A stretch of DNA of 64,000 nt. Source: RHKX01 sp035759925. GTDB lineage: Bacteria; Actinomycetota; Thermoleophilia; Solirubrobacterales; 70-9. The first letter of the stretch is position 1. Each line of letters starts with the position of its first letter. Of the stretch, positions 23,557 through 32,952 are shown one piece after another. The notes below the pieces were generated by a model, which saw only the letters and a list, made by a program, of their open reading frames with translations, was not told the origin of the DNA and made no database searches. The DNA is taken from contig DASTTY010000043.1 in NCBI GenBank assembly GCA_035759925.1, positions 1 through 64,000 of the forward strand, read 5' to 3'. The translations under genes were made by a program, and so were the position numbers.

Positions 23557-25002
23557 CTACTCGGCGAAGGCGGTCGCCCGGCTCTCGCGCACGACCGTGA
23601 TCTTGATCCGTCCCGGGTAGTCGAGCTCCTTTTCGACCGCTTTCGCGGCCCGTCGCGCGATCACCGCGGCCTCCTCGTCGTCGACCGCGCCGGGATCGAC
23701 GACGAGCCGGACCTCGCGGCCGGCCCGGACCGCATAGACCTTCTCGACGCCGGGATGACGACCGGCGACCTCCTCGAGGTCGCGGAGCCTGGTGACGTAG
23801 TGCTCGAGCGCCTCCCCCCGGGCTCCCGGGCGAGCCCCCGAGACGGCGTCGGCGATCTGGACGATGACCGCCTCGACGGTCTTCGGCTGGACCTCGTTGT
23901 GGTGGGCCTCGATCGCGTGCGCCACCGCCTCGCTCTCGCCCTTGCGGCGCGCCATCGAGGCGCCGACCTGGGCGTGGGATCCCTCGACCTCGTGGCTGAC
24001 CGCCTTGCCGAGGTCGTGCAGCAGCGTCGCCCGCTTGGCCGTCTCGACCGAGACCCCGAGCTCGGCGGCGATCGAACCGGCGATCTTCGCGGACTCGACG
24101 AGATGGTCGAGGACGTTCTGCCCGTAGGAGGTCCGGAAGCGGAGCCGCCCGAGCACCTCGAGCAGGGCCGGATCGATCCCGTGCACGCCGGCCTCGAGCT
24201 CGGCCCGCTCGCCCTCGGCCACCAGGGTCGCCTCGACCTCCGCCTTGGCCTTCTCGTACGCCTCTTCGATCGTCGCCGGCTGGATCCGCCCGTCGGCGAT
24301 CAGCCGCTCGAGCGTCAGCCTCGCGATCTCGCGGCGGACTCCGTCGAAGCTCGAGACGACCACGGCGTTCGGGGTCTCGTCGATGATCAGATCGACGCCG
24401 GTGAGCGCCTCGATCGCCCGGATGTTGCGGCCCTCGCGTCCGATGATCCGGCCCTTCATCTCCTCGCTGGGCAGCTCGATCAGCCGGGTCGTCGTCTCGC
24501 TCGCGTGGGTCCCGGCCAGCCGCCCCATCGCGATCGAGAGGATGTTGCGGGCGCGGCGGTCCGCGTCGTTCCTGGTCTCCTCGTCGATCTCGAGCAGCAC
24601 CCGACCCGCCTGGCGGCGGGCGTCGTTCTCGACGTCGGCGATCAGCATCTGCTTCGCCTGGGCGGCGGTGAGGCCGGAGAGACGCTCGAGCTCCTTGCGC
24701 TGGACACGCTTCTGGCGCTTCAGCTCCTCGGCGCGGCTGTCGAGGTTACGCTCGCGGTCGGCGAGCGCCTGCTCACGGCGCTCGACGTCGGCGAGCTTGA
24801 GACGGGCGGCCTCGGCATCGTGAAGCGCCCGCTCCTCGAGCCTCGCGATCTCCTCGCGACGGGCGCGGAGGTCGGCCGCGCCGTCTCCCGCGGGGTCCCC
24901 CGCACCACCCGCGGACTCGATCGATGAGACCGTCTCGGCGGCGGAAAGTGGCGGATTTGCCGGTGGTTCCCGGCGCGCTGGCTTTCGACGACGCCGTTCC
25001 AT
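23557..25002 (-). CDS. rny: Ribonuclease Y without N-terminal membrane anchor
   Basis: A 481-residue protein. After about 45 basic and low-complexity residues there is a coiled coil (about 50-130). The KH domain contains MKGRIIGREGRNIRAIEALTG, and the HD domain contains ATLLHDLGKAVSHEVEGSH and IEAHHNEVQPKT, the metal-binding pairs. RNase Y starts mRNA decay by endonucleolytic cuts. Known family members begin with a membrane helix; none is seen here, even extending to 25098. ATG at 25002 is preceded by GGCGGAG. It lies 43 bases downstream of recX. Confidence 0.9.
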   Translation of the reverse strand: MERRRRKPARREPPANPPLSAAETVSSIESAGGAGDPAGDGAADLRARREEIARLEERALHDAEAARLKLADVERREQALADRERNLDSRAEELKRQKRVQRKELERLSGLTAAQAKQMLIADVENDARRQAGRVLLEIDEETRNDADRRARNILSIAMGRLAGTHASETTTRLIELPSEEMKGRIIGREGRNIRAIEALTGVDLIIDETPNAVVVSSFDGVRREIARLTLERLIADGRIQPATIEEAYEKAKAEVEATLVAEGERAELEAGVHGIDPALLEVLGRLRFRTSYGQNVLDHLVESAKIAGSIAAELGVSVETAKRATLLHDLGKAVSHEVEGSHAQVGASMARRKGESEAVAHAIEAHHNEVQPKTVEAVIVQIADAVSGARPGARGEALEHYVTRLRDLEEVAGRHPGVEKVYAVRAGREVRLVVDPGAVDDEEAAVIARRAAKAVEKELDYPGRIKITVVRESRATAFAE

Positions 25003-25045
25003 CTCCGCCACCGATGGTAATGCGTGGCGGCCGAAGCCGGATCGA

Positions 25046-25522
25046 TCAGGCGGCGCGCGAGCCGTTGCCTTCGGCGCGGCGGACGGCGTCGTAGGCAAGC
25101 TCGTACTCGTAGCCGCGCCTCGTCAGGTGCGCGAGCGCCCGCGCCCGCGCCCGCTCGTCGCTCAAGTCCTCCTCCTTCGCCTCGACCAGACGCACCGCCC
25201 GCTCGAGCTCCGCCTCGCGGGGCTCCGCCGCCGCCCGCTCGGCGAGTGCTGCCCCGATCCCCCGCTCGGTCAGCGCCGCGGCGATCCGGTGCGCGCCCCA
25301 GCCGGCGAGGTCGCGCTTGTCGGCAGCGTATGCGTGGGCGAACCGCTCGTCGTCGAGCTCGCCGAGCTCGACCAGCTCGGCGACGACCGCCTCGGTCAGA
25401 TCCTCGTCGCAGCCGCGCTCACGGAGCCAGGAGTGCAGCTCCACCGAGGTTCGCTCACGGCGTCGCAGAGCGCCGAGCGCCTTGCCCAGCGCCGCCTGCA
25501 GTGTTTGACCGTCGGTCGCCAC
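25046..25522 (-). CDS. recX: Regulatory protein RecX
   Basis: A 158-residue helical protein. ALGALRRRERTSVELHSWLRERG, VVAELVELGELDDERFAHAYAADK and WGAHRIAAALTERGI are the three-helix repeats of RecX. RecX inhibits or remodels RecA filaments. It follows recA with an 18-base gap on the same strand, the usual order. The C-terminus ends with an arginine-rich tail. Confidence 0.92.
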   Translation of the reverse strand: MATDGQTLQAALGKALGALRRRERTSVELHSWLRERGCDEDLTEAVVAELVELGELDDERFAHAYAADKRDLAGWGAHRIAAALTERGIGAALAERAAAEPREAELERAVRLVEAKEEDLSDERARARALAHLTRRGYEYELAYDAVRRAEGNGSRAA

Positions 25523-25540
25523 CGGCCGCGGCCCGAACCG

Positions 25541-26647
25541 CTAGGCGGCCTCGGAGTCCGCTTCGGGGACGACCTCGGCGGCCGCGGTCCGGGACGGGCC
25601 GGGAGCGCGCTCGACGCCGAGGGCCTCGTAGATCTTCGATTCGATCTCGTCCGCCATCTCCGGGTTGTCGGCGAGGAACTGCTTCGAGTTGTTCCTGCCC
25701 TGCCCGAGCCGGGTCTCTCCGTAGGAGAAGAACGAGCCCGACTTGGTGACGATGTCGTGCTCGACCCCGAGGTCGAGCAGGCAGCTCTCGTTGGAGATGC
25801 CGACGCCGTACTCCACGTCGAACTCCGCCTGCTTGAACGGCGCCGCGACCTTGTTCTTGACGACCTTGACCCGGACCCGGTTGCCGACCGCCTCGGTGCC
25901 CTCCTTGAGGGTCTCGATCCGGCGCAGGTCGAGCCGCTGCGAGGAGTAGAACTTCAGCGCCCGCCCGCCCGGCTGCGTCTCGGGGCTCCCGAAGCTGACG
26001 CCGATCTTCTCGCGGATCTGGTTCGTGAACAGGCAGACCGTCTTCGCCCGGTTGAGGTTGCCGGCGAGCTTCCGCAGCGCCTGCGACATCAACCGCGCCT
26101 GCAGGCCGACCTGGACCTCGCCCATCTGCCCCTCGAGCTCGACCCGCGGCGTCAGCGCCGCGACCGAGTCGACGGCGACGAGGTCGACCGCGCCGGAGCG
26201 GGTCAGCACGTCGACGATCTCGAGCGCCTGCTCGCCGTAGTCCGGCTGGGAGACCAGCAGCTCGTCGGTGTCGACGCCGATCCGCCGCGCATAGACGGGA
26301 TCGATCGCGTGCTCGGCGTCCACGAAGGCGCAGACGCCGCCGCGGGCCTGGCACTGGGCGATGATGTGGTAGATCAGCGTCGTCTTGCCCGACGACTCGG
26401 GGCCGAAGATCTCGACGATCCGGCCCTTCGGGACGCCGCCGACCCCGAGCGCGAGGTCGAGCGAGATCGCTCCCGTCGGGATCGCCTCGACATCCATGAC
26501 GGTCTTGCTGCCGAGCTTCATCACCGAGCCGGCGCCGAACTCGCGCTCGATCTGGGTGACCGCGGCCTTCAGCGCCGCGTCCTTGGCCTTCGCGTCCTTC
26601 GAGCCGGCCTCGATCGGCGTCGGCTTGCCCGTCTTCTCTGCTGCCAT
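25541..26647 (-). CDS. recA: Recombinase RecA
   Basis: A 368-residue protein. GRIVEIFGPESSGKTTLIYH near residue 75 is the Walker A motif, AVDSVAALTPRVELEG the Walker B, and MSQALRKLAGN with FTNQIREKIGVSFGSPE the L2 region. RecA drives homologous recombination and induces the SOS response. The ATG at 26647 has an AAGGTGG ribosome site and lies 13 bases after the thpR stop. No intein is present. No clear LexA box was found directly upstream. Confidence 0.97.
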   Translation of the reverse strand: MAAEKTGKPTPIEAGSKDAKAKDAALKAAVTQIEREFGAGSVMKLGSKTVMDVEAIPTGAISLDLALGVGGVPKGRIVEIFGPESSGKTTLIYHIIAQCQARGGVCAFVDAEHAIDPVYARRIGVDTDELLVSQPDYGEQALEIVDVLTRSGAVDLVAVDSVAALTPRVELEGQMGEVQVGLQARLMSQALRKLAGNLNRAKTVCLFTNQIREKIGVSFGSPETQPGGRALKFYSSQRLDLRRIETLKEGTEAVGNRVRVKVVKNKVAAPFKQAEFDVEYGVGISNESCLLDLGVEHDIVTKSGSFFSYGETRLGQGRNNSKQFLADNPEMADEIESKIYEALGVERAPGPSRTAAAEVVPEADSEAA

Positions 26648-26660
26648 GTTCAAACCACCT

Positions 26661-27293
26661 TCATCCGCCGCTTCTGTGCGGCAATTCGACATCCGCAAGG
26701 ACGCTGTAGCGAGCGCCCTGGGACTGGAGTTCGGAACGGTAGAGCGCCACCCGGACGGCATCGAACGTATGTCCTGCCCTCTTCCCGAGCGGCGCCAGGC
26801 CGGCGACGAAGTCGCGGGCCGCGCGGCCGCGCGGCGGGTCGCCGCGGACGCGGGCGACGCTCAGATGCGGCCGAAACGGCCTCGCCGGCGTTCCCGCGGC
26901 CTCGATCAGCTCCGCCTCCCGGAGCCGCTCCGCGAGGTCCTGCTGGAGCGCGATCGCAGCGTCGCTTTCGACGTCGAAGGCGATCACCCGCGGGCGCCGG
27001 CGCGGCAGCCCGACAGGCTCGGGCAGAAGCCGGAGCCGAACCGGGCCGGACGCGTCGAGCGCCGTAACCGCGGCGGCGACGCGCTCCACCTCGGCAGGAT
27101 CGCGGTCGCCGAGGAAGGCGAGGGTGAGGTGGAGGTTGCCGGCTTCGATCGGCCGCAGCCGCTGCTGACCCGCCAGCGCCTGTCCCTGCCAGGCGGCGAT
27201 CGAGTCGATGGCCGCGCCTGGGAGATCGAGGGCTGCGAAGACCCGGAGCCGCTCCGGCCGCTCGCCGCCTCGTTTCGCCTCGCCCCTCGTCAC
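26661..27293 (-). CDS. thpR: RNA 2',3'-cyclic phosphodiesterase (2H family)
   Basis: A 210-residue 2H phosphoesterase. RLRVFAALDLPGAA opens the fold. The two catalytic histidine motifs are NLHLTLAFLGD near residue 55 and FRPHLSVARVRGD near residue 145. The family hydrolyses 2',3'-cyclic phosphates on RNA ends; some members were first described as RNA ligases. GTG at 27293 is chosen because a TAGCGT box lies seven bases upstream. It is cotranscribed with recA and recX, an association common in actinobacteria. Confidence 0.87.
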   Translation of the reverse strand: MTRGEAKRGGERPERLRVFAALDLPGAAIDSIAAWQGQALAGQQRLRPIEAGNLHLTLAFLGDRDPAEVERVAAAVTALDASGPVRLRLLPEPVGLPRRRPRVIAFDVESDAAIALQQDLAERLREAELIEAAGTPARPFRPHLSVARVRGDPPRGRAARDFVAGLAPLGKRAGHTFDAVRVALYRSELQSQGARYSVLADVELPHRSGG

Positions 27294-27300
27294 CCCGGCG

Positions 27301-27306
27301 ACGCTA
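27301..27306 (-). promoter_or_regulatory. -10 box for leaderless thpR-recA-recX
   Basis: TAGCGT on the minus strand, seven bases before the GTG at 27293. Confidence 0.48.
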
Positions 27307-27413
27307 GAGGACCGCTGCGCACGGGTGTGCGACGTACGTGCCGATTCTCCGCCGCGAGCGTGAAATCTCTCGCCTCGACGTGGGACGATGGCTGCGTGGG
27401 AGTGGAGCGCCCC

Positions 27414-28319
27414 ATGCCCGAGGTCCCCGGCGTCACGGTCGAACACGGATTCCACGACGTCCGCGGGCTCCGCATGCACGTCGCCGCCGCCGGGTCGCCC
27501 GACGCCGAGCCGCTGGTGATGCTTCACGGCTGGCCCCAGCACTGGTACGCATGGCGGCGGCTGATCGGCCCGCTCAGCGAGCGCTACCGGGTCATCTGCC
27601 CCGACCTCCGGGGCTTCGGTTGGAGCGATGCGCCCCACGGCAGCTACCTGAAGGCGGAGCTGGCGGCCGACGTCATCGCCCTCCTCGACGCCCTCGGGCT
27701 CGAGCGGGTACGGCTGGCCGGCCACGACTGGGGCGGCTTCACCGGCTTCCTCCTCTGCCTCGACCATCCGCAGCGGATCTCCCATTTCGCGGTGGCCGGG
27801 ATGAGCCATCCGTGGGTCCAGCGCGAGTCCGGCCCTGTCGCGGCGGCGAAGCTGCTCCGCCGTCTCGCCTACATGGCGCTGATCGCATCGCCGGTCGTCG
27901 GCGGGCAGGTCGTACAGCGGGTCCCCGGCTTCATGCGGACCGTTCTCCGCTCGAGCGCCGTCGACCCGGATCGGACCTGGAGTGCGGCCGAGCTCGAGAC
28001 CTACGTAGCCCAGTGGAGCGAGCCCGATCGCGCCGCCGCCAGCGTGGCCGTCTACCGATCGTTCTTGACTCGCGAGCTCCGCGACATCGCCGCCGGCGGC
28101 TTCGCTGGCCGGGTCATGGAAACGCCGTGCATCCAGTTCGTCGGCGTCGCCGACCCGGTCGTCCGGCCCGACCAGCAGCGCGGCTGCGAGGCGAACGCCC
28201 CGCGGCTCCGCCTCGAGGTCGTCCCCGATGCCGGTCACTGGCTGCCCGAGGAGGCCCCGGAGGCGCTGCTCGGCCCGATGCTCGACCTCTATGCCGGACC
28301 GGGCTCGGCCGGCGTCTGA
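27414..28319 (+). CDS. Epoxide hydrolase-like alpha/beta hydrolase
   Basis: A 301-residue protein. VMLHGWPQHWYAWRRLI has the H-G-x-P oxyanion motif. CPDLRGFGWSDAP follows, and RLAGHDWGGFTGFLL carries aspartate as nucleophile, as in epoxide hydrolases and haloalkane dehalogenases. VVPDAGHWLPEEAPE gives the histidine, and VGVADPVVRPD the likely acid. The physiological substrate is unknown. ATG at 27414 is used; GTG at 27396 or 27402 is possible. It is an isolated plus-strand gene between thpR and the M4 protease. Confidence 0.85.
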   Translation: MPEVPGVTVEHGFHDVRGLRMHVAAAGSPDAEPLVMLHGWPQHWYAWRRLIGPLSERYRVICPDLRGFGWSDAPHGSYLKAELAADVIALLDALGLERVRLAGHDWGGFTGFLLCLDHPQRISHFAVAGMSHPWVQRESGPVAAAKLLRRLAYMALIASPVVGGQVVQRVPGFMRTVLRSSAVDPDRTWSAAELETYVAQWSEPDRAAASVAVYRSFLTRELRDIAAGGFAGRVMETPCIQFVGVADPVVRPDQQRGCEANAPRLRLEVVPDAGHWLPEEAPEALLGPMLDLYAGPGSAGV

Positions 28320-28362
28320 GGCGCAGATTCGGTCCCTGACAGGAACCTGATTTGCATCTCAC

Positions 28363-28377
28363 CCCCGATCTGGGGGC
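28363..28377. terminator. Possible small hairpin between convergent genes
   Basis: CCCCC, loop GATCT, GGGGG between the stops of the hydrolase and the M4 protease. There is no T-run, so a terminator role is uncertain. Confidence 0.25.
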
Positions 28378-28381
28378 CGGC

Positions 28382-31300
28382 CTAGGGCACCCGGGTCAGC
28401 GAGTCGCAGCCCTGGAAGACCATGTTCGTCGGTCCGAAGCGGCCGCGGACGCACGCCTCCGTCGTGCCCGGCGTCAGCGACGAGCGCTGGGTCTCGAAGT
28501 GGAGCACCATGTCGAGGTCGCCGTCCCGGGTCCGCTCGTCGGAGCGCTCGATCGCATCCTCGATGTGGCCCTTGCCGTGGGCCTCGGGGGCGCCACCGCC
28601 TGCGGTCACGACCGGCTTCGGGGCGAACCGGGTCGTCAGCGGCTTGATCTGGGCCGCGTTGAACGCGAGCGGCAGGCCGTACTCCCCCGCCCTCGTGGTG
28701 AGCACCGCAACCGGGATGACGCCGTTCGACTTCAGGTTGAACGGGTTCTTGAAGCTCCCCGGATGGATGTTGATCGCGACCGGAACGATGCACTCCACGG
28801 TGAACGACGTCTCCGCGTGATTGTTGACCGGGTTCGGATCGGTGTCGTCGGCCTTGTCCGGCGCGATGTCGTTCTTGAACGTGAACGTCGCCGGGCCGCC
28901 GTTCGTGCACTTGATCTGGAACTGCTCGTCGACCGAGCGCTGCTCCTGATAGCCGAGCGCGCTCTCGACGTGGGCGGTCGACGCCGGGCTGACGGTCGCG
29001 TTCGCCGTCGCCGTCGCCGTCCGCGCCACCTTCGTGTCCATCGGCGCCGACGGGCCGTCGTTGGTGATCACCTTGTGCAGGGTCACGTTGGCGGGCTGTC
29101 CGACGATCATCTCGAGGGGCGCGTTCGTCGCCGCGAAGCTGACGATCCTCAGGTCGGCCTTCGCCTTGACCAGGGTCGACTCGCTCTTGGCGTCGTTGCT
29201 CGAATCGCGGTCGAAACGGTCGGCGTCGGCCGTCGCCTGGTTGCTGATCGTCAGCGGTCCACCGTTGTCGTAGACGAGGTCGCGGGCGATGGTGGCGGTG
29301 ATCGTGAACGTCCTGCTCTCGTCGTCGGCGAGGTTGTCGAGGCCGCAGGTCAGCGTTCCTGTCGGGGCCTCGGTGCACGGGATCGAGCTCGACTTGTAGG
29401 TCGTGCCGGCCGGCAGGACGTCGACGACCTCGGCGTTCTCAGCCGTTCCGGGGCCGTTGTTGCGGGCCTGGATCGTGTAGGTCAGGTCCTCCCCCGCGAA
29501 TGCCGGGTCCTGGCCATCGGTCTTCGAGACGAGCTCCATGTCGGCCGTCGAGACCGTGAAGTCGCGGGTGGCGGGCGTCGGGTCGGTGTTCGATCCGATG
29601 CTCGCCCGGACCCGGAACGTGTAGTCGCCGTCGGCGAGATCCGATGACGGCGTATGGCTGCCGGCTCCCGAGCATGCCCCCCAGCTCGGCGTTCCGGTGT
29701 CGACCGAGCACTGGAACGTCGCGGCCGGCTTGGCGATGTTCGGCGGCACCTGGAACTGCGCCGGCACGCTGAACGTCCAGGTCGGCGTCGGGTCGTCGGT
29801 GTTGCCGGGCCCGCTGTCGATCTGGGTATCCGGCGTGGCCGCCTCGACGTCCATCTCGGTCGCCAGCACCGCGTTGTTGACCTGCGTGCAGTCGGCGGCG
29901 ACGATCCCGCTCGTCCCGGTCAGGTTCGTGCACGCCTGCCGCAGCGCGTTGCCGAGCGTGCCGTAGTCGCTGCCTGAGGTGAGGATGTTGGTCTGCGCCT
30001 CGTAGTAGATCCGGATCGCCTTCTCGAGCCCGATCGGGCTGACCGTGTAGGTGTTGAACGTCTGCCCGTCGACGAGTAGGAAGAAGGCCTTGTTGCTGAC
30101 GCCGCTGTTGGTGTGTACGCGCCCGTTGTCGGCCGCGTTGAAGCCCCAGAAGCGGCTCGTCATCTTGTCGGGGTCGTTGAAGGCGGGCGGGTTCGCCATG
30201 TTGCGGATCACGCCGAGCGAGCTGTCCTCGCCGATCCGCCAGCGGACGGCGGCGGTATCGGTGCCGGTTCCGTTCGTCAGGTCGACCGACTCGCCGAAGA
30301 CGTCGGAGAGCGACTCGTTCATCGCCCCGGACTCGTTCTGGTAGACCAGCCCGGACTCGACGTTCGTGACCCCGTGGGTCAGCTCGTGGCCCATGATGTC
30401 GTCGGAGCCGACCCCGGTGCCGATGTACATCTGCAGCTGCGAGCTCGAGTAGAACGCGTTGTTGTAGTTCGGGCAGGGGTCCTGGAAGATCGTCGGCGGC
30501 GGTGGGCTCGGATTCGGGATCGTCGTGTTCGTGCACCACCGCACTGTCGCCTTGAGCAGTTGTCCGGCATTGTCGATGCTGTCGCGCCCCCAGCGCGAGT
30601 TGTAGAAGTTGTAGGTGTCGCCGAGGAAGTCGTAGACGGGCTGGACGTCGGCGACGCCACCGCTGTAGGTGCCGCCCTCGGTGAGGACGCCGCTCGTGCA
30701 GTCGACGGGCGCCGACCGGGTCTCGTTGTCGTCGCAGATCCGGCGATTCAACGCTGCATGGGTGAGCTCGAAGACGTGCGCGACGTCACCGGTGTGGGCA
30801 TCGACGAGAACCTGCTTGTCGATCGTCGTGCTCTCCGGCGCGGTCACTGTCACATCCCAGACGAGCTGCGAGCCGCCTGAGCTGCCGTAGAGGGACGGGT
30901 CGTAAACATGGAGATCGCCGGGACTGGCGTCGAGCTCTCCGGCCGCGACGCCGGCTCGTGCGGCGATCGCGGCGCCCGCGGCATCGGCGGCCTCTGCACG
31001 CGAGACGGTCGGATCGGTGTCGATGCCATTCCCCGGCAGCGCCTCGCCGCTCACCGAGAGGACCTCATTGCCGGCGGTCAGGTTGACGACGAGCTCCCCG
31101 GCCATCACCGGGACCCCGTCGACGAACTGCTGGGTGCGAACCGCGACGCCGCCGCTCGCCGTCGTCGTCACGTCGGTGACGGCGAGCCTGTCGCCGCCGA
31201 CCCCGAACGCGTCGGCGTGGTCGCTCAGGTATCCGAGCGCAGCCGTGGCGGCGGGAGTGCCGGCGCTGACGTCGTCCGGCGCCGGAATCGGCGCGCCTGG

Positions 31301-31516
31301 CTCGGTGGCCACGAAGACGACCTTGCCGGTATCGTCGCTGCGCGTCACGTCCGCCTCGGGTCCGAAGCCCTCCGCCGCCCCGGCGCGGGTGGCGAACAGC
31401 AGCATCAGGAGGGCGATGGCGAGCAGGGCGAGGACCATCTCGGCGAGTGGCGATCCCGCGAGCCTCCCGGTGGTCTTCGGTGCCGGGACAGAGCGATGCC
31501 TGCGCTCGTAGCTCAT
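28382..31516 (-). CDS. Secreted M4-family (thermolysin-like) metallopeptidase with C-terminal DUF11 domain
   Basis: A 1044-residue exported protease. Residues 1-48 are a long signal peptide ending in ATRAGAA. FTP and PepSY-like propeptide regions span about 50-215. The catalytic domain holds MGHELTHGVTNVESGLVYQ, with two zinc histidines and the catalytic glutamate, and GAMNESLSDVFGE with the third ligand near residue 405. A DUF11-type adhesin repeat (TYTIQARNNGPGTAENAEVV) lies near residue 670. A final domain contains VPVAINIHPGSFKNPFNL. It probably degrades external protein. The ATG has GGAGGGG upstream. Confidence 0.92.
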   Translation of the reverse strand: MSYERRHRSVPAPKTTGRLAGSPLAEMVLALLAIALLMLLFATRAGAAEGFGPEADVTRSDDTGKVVFVATEPGAPIPAPDDVSAGTPAATAALGYLSDHADAFGVGGDRLAVTDVTTTASGGVAVRTQQFVDGVPVMAGELVVNLTAGNEVLSVSGEALPGNGIDTDPTVSRAEAADAAGAAIAARAGVAAGELDASPGDLHVYDPSLYGSSGGSQLVWDVTVTAPESTTIDKQVLVDAHTGDVAHVFELTHAALNRRICDDNETRSAPVDCTSGVLTEGGTYSGGVADVQPVYDFLGDTYNFYNSRWGRDSIDNAGQLLKATVRWCTNTTIPNPSPPPPTIFQDPCPNYNNAFYSSSQLQMYIGTGVGSDDIMGHELTHGVTNVESGLVYQNESGAMNESLSDVFGESVDLTNGTGTDTAAVRWRIGEDSSLGVIRNMANPPAFNDPDKMTSRFWGFNAADNGRVHTNSGVSNKAFFLLVDGQTFNTYTVSPIGLEKAIRIYYEAQTNILTSGSDYGTLGNALRQACTNLTGTSGIVAADCTQVNNAVLATEMDVEAATPDTQIDSGPGNTDDPTPTWTFSVPAQFQVPPNIAKPAATFQCSVDTGTPSWGACSGAGSHTPSSDLADGDYTFRVRASIGSNTDPTPATRDFTVSTADMELVSKTDGQDPAFAGEDLTYTIQARNNGPGTAENAEVVDVLPAGTTYKSSSIPCTEAPTGTLTCGLDNLADDESRTFTITATIARDLVYDNGGPLTISNQATADADRFDRDSSNDAKSESTLVKAKADLRIVSFAATNAPLEMIVGQPANVTLHKVITNDGPSAPMDTKVARTATATANATVSPASTAHVESALGYQEQRSVDEQFQIKCTNGGPATFTFKNDIAPDKADDTDPNPVNNHAETSFTVECIVPVAINIHPGSFKNPFNLKSNGVIPVAVLTTRAGEYGLPLAFNAAQIKPLTTRFAPKPVVTAGGGAPEAHGKGHIEDAIERSDERTRDGDLDMVLHFETQRSSLTPGTTEACVRGRFGPTNMVFQGCDSLTRVP

Positions 31517-31540
31517 GAACCCCTCCGAGTCTGCCTGCCA

Positions 31541-31556
31541 TTAAATAGGCAAGACG
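31541..31556. promoter_or_regulatory. AT-rich palindrome upstream of the M4 protease
   Basis: TGCCATTAAATAGGCA is a hyphenated inverted repeat (TGCC...GGCA) about 25 bases upstream of the protease ATG. On the minus strand it contains TATTTA, a possible -10. Its low GC in a GC-rich genome makes it stand out as a promoter or operator. Confidence 0.35.
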
Positions 31557-31674
31557 GTTCGCGTCAGCTTTGTTCGGTTTGCCGCTGCGTCCAACGTAAT
31601 CCCGGCACCGGGAGGTGTCAAACGGCCTGGCCGGATGTACGAGCGCGTCCCGGGGGCGGCACTCCGCGAGCGGC

Positions 31675-32952
31675 CTACAGCGGCAGGTCCTCGTCGATCA
31701 GGACCCGTCTGATCATGTGCATCGCGACGCTCACCGAGCGATCGCGGACGTCGTCGCGGCCCCCCGGCAGCTGCGGATCGCGGGCGAGCGCGTCCCCCGA
31801 CGCGGTGGCGACGCAGATGCAGACGTAGCCGACCGGCTTCTCCTCGGTTCCGCCGCCGGGCCCGGCGACGCCGGTGATGCCGACGCCGAGCTCGACCCCG
31901 AATCGTGCGATCGCGCCGTCCGCCATCGCCCGCGCGACTTCGGGCGAGACGGCCCCATGGGACGCGATCAGCTCCGCCGGGACGCCGAGCAGATCGGACT
32001 TCGCGCGGTTCGAGTAGGAGACGACCCCACCGGCGAAGTAGGTGGAAGCGCCGGGCAGATCGGTTAGGCGCGCGGCGAGCAGCCCACCCGTGCAGGACTC
32101 GGCGACGGCGATCGAGCTCTCGGCGAGGAGCCCGGCGACGAGCTCGTCGATGCTCTCGCCCCGCTCGGTGTAGATGAAGGCTCCGTGGCGCTCCCGGAGC
32201 GCCATGAACAGCGATTCGCGGAGCCCGAGGTCCCGGACCCGGTAGCGGACGTCGATCTCGAGCTCGGAGCCGCGGCGCAGGCAGGTCGTGATCTCGAGCG
32301 GCTCGAGATCGATGTCGCGCTCGATCTCGCGCAGCGTCTTCGCGATCGTCGACTCCGGGATCCCGAACATCTTCATCGTCTCGACCGCGTAGGAGTCGGC
32401 TCCGGCGAGGATCGCCGCGACCGGCCCGGAGGCGACCGCGGCGGGCCACATCGCCTGCAGCTCGCGGGGCGGGCCGGGCAGGACGAGCACGGTCTGCTCA
32501 TCCGCCCCGACGACGAGACCCGGCGCGGTCCCGGCGGGGTCGAGCGCGATCGCGCCCTCGGGGACCATCGCCTGCTTGCGGGTCCCGTCGCGGAGGGCCT
32601 CGGGGTCGAACTTCATCCGCCGCGCGAACCCGGCGACGATCTCGGAGATCCGCTTCTCCATCGCCTCGTCCAGGACCATCTCGCGGCCTGCGAACCCGGC
32701 GACGATCTCGGCGGTGAGGTCGTCGGCGGTCGGACCGAGGCCTCCGGTCGTCACGATCAGGTCAACCTCCGCCCCGCGCAGGAACGCGAGCGCAGCCCGC
32801 AGGTCCTCGGGACGGTCGCCGACGCAGACGATGTGGGAGACCTCGCAGCCGAGCTCGCCGAGCCGCTCCGACACCCAGGGCCCGTTGCGGTCGGTCACCC
32901 GCCCGCTGAGGACCTCGGTGCCGGTGACGACGATGCCGGCGCGGACGCTCAC
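31675..32952 (-). CDS. cinA: CinA-like protein (nicotinamide-nucleotide amidase domain)
   Basis: A 425-residue protein. The N-terminal MoCF/CinA domain has AGIVVTGTEVLSGRVTDRNG and VTTGGLGPTADDLT. The C-terminal PncC domain has IAVAESCTGGLLAARLTDLPGAS, YFAGGVVSYSNRAK and GVGITGVAGPGGGTEEKPVG. The C-terminal half deamidates nicotinamide mononucleotide in pyridine salvage; the N-terminal half acts on ADP-ribose in some species. GTG at 32952 overlaps the stop of the RodZ-like gene (GTGA). Confidence 0.92.
   Translation of the reverse strand: MSVRAGIVVTGTEVLSGRVTDRNGPWVSERLGELGCEVSHIVCVGDRPEDLRAALAFLRGAEVDLIVTTGGLGPTADDLTAEIVAGFAGREMVLDEAMEKRISEIVAGFARRMKFDPEALRDGTRKQAMVPEGAIALDPAGTAPGLVVGADEQTVLVLPGPPRELQAMWPAAVASGPVAAILAGADSYAVETMKMFGIPESTIAKTLREIERDIDLEPLEITTCLRRGSELEIDVRYRVRDLGLRESLFMALRERHGAFIYTERGESIDELVAGLLAESSIAVAESCTGGLLAARLTDLPGASTYFAGGVVSYSNRAKSDLLGVPAELIASHGAVSPEVARAMADGAIARFGVELGVGITGVAGPGGGTEEKPVGYVCICVATASGDALARDPQLPGGRDDVRDRSVSVAMHMIRRVLIDEDLPL

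Noticed and set aside
25002..25098. Upstream extension of rny to 25098
   Set aside because: It overlaps the recX 3' end and adds only low-complexity residues; ATG at 25002 has a ribosome site.
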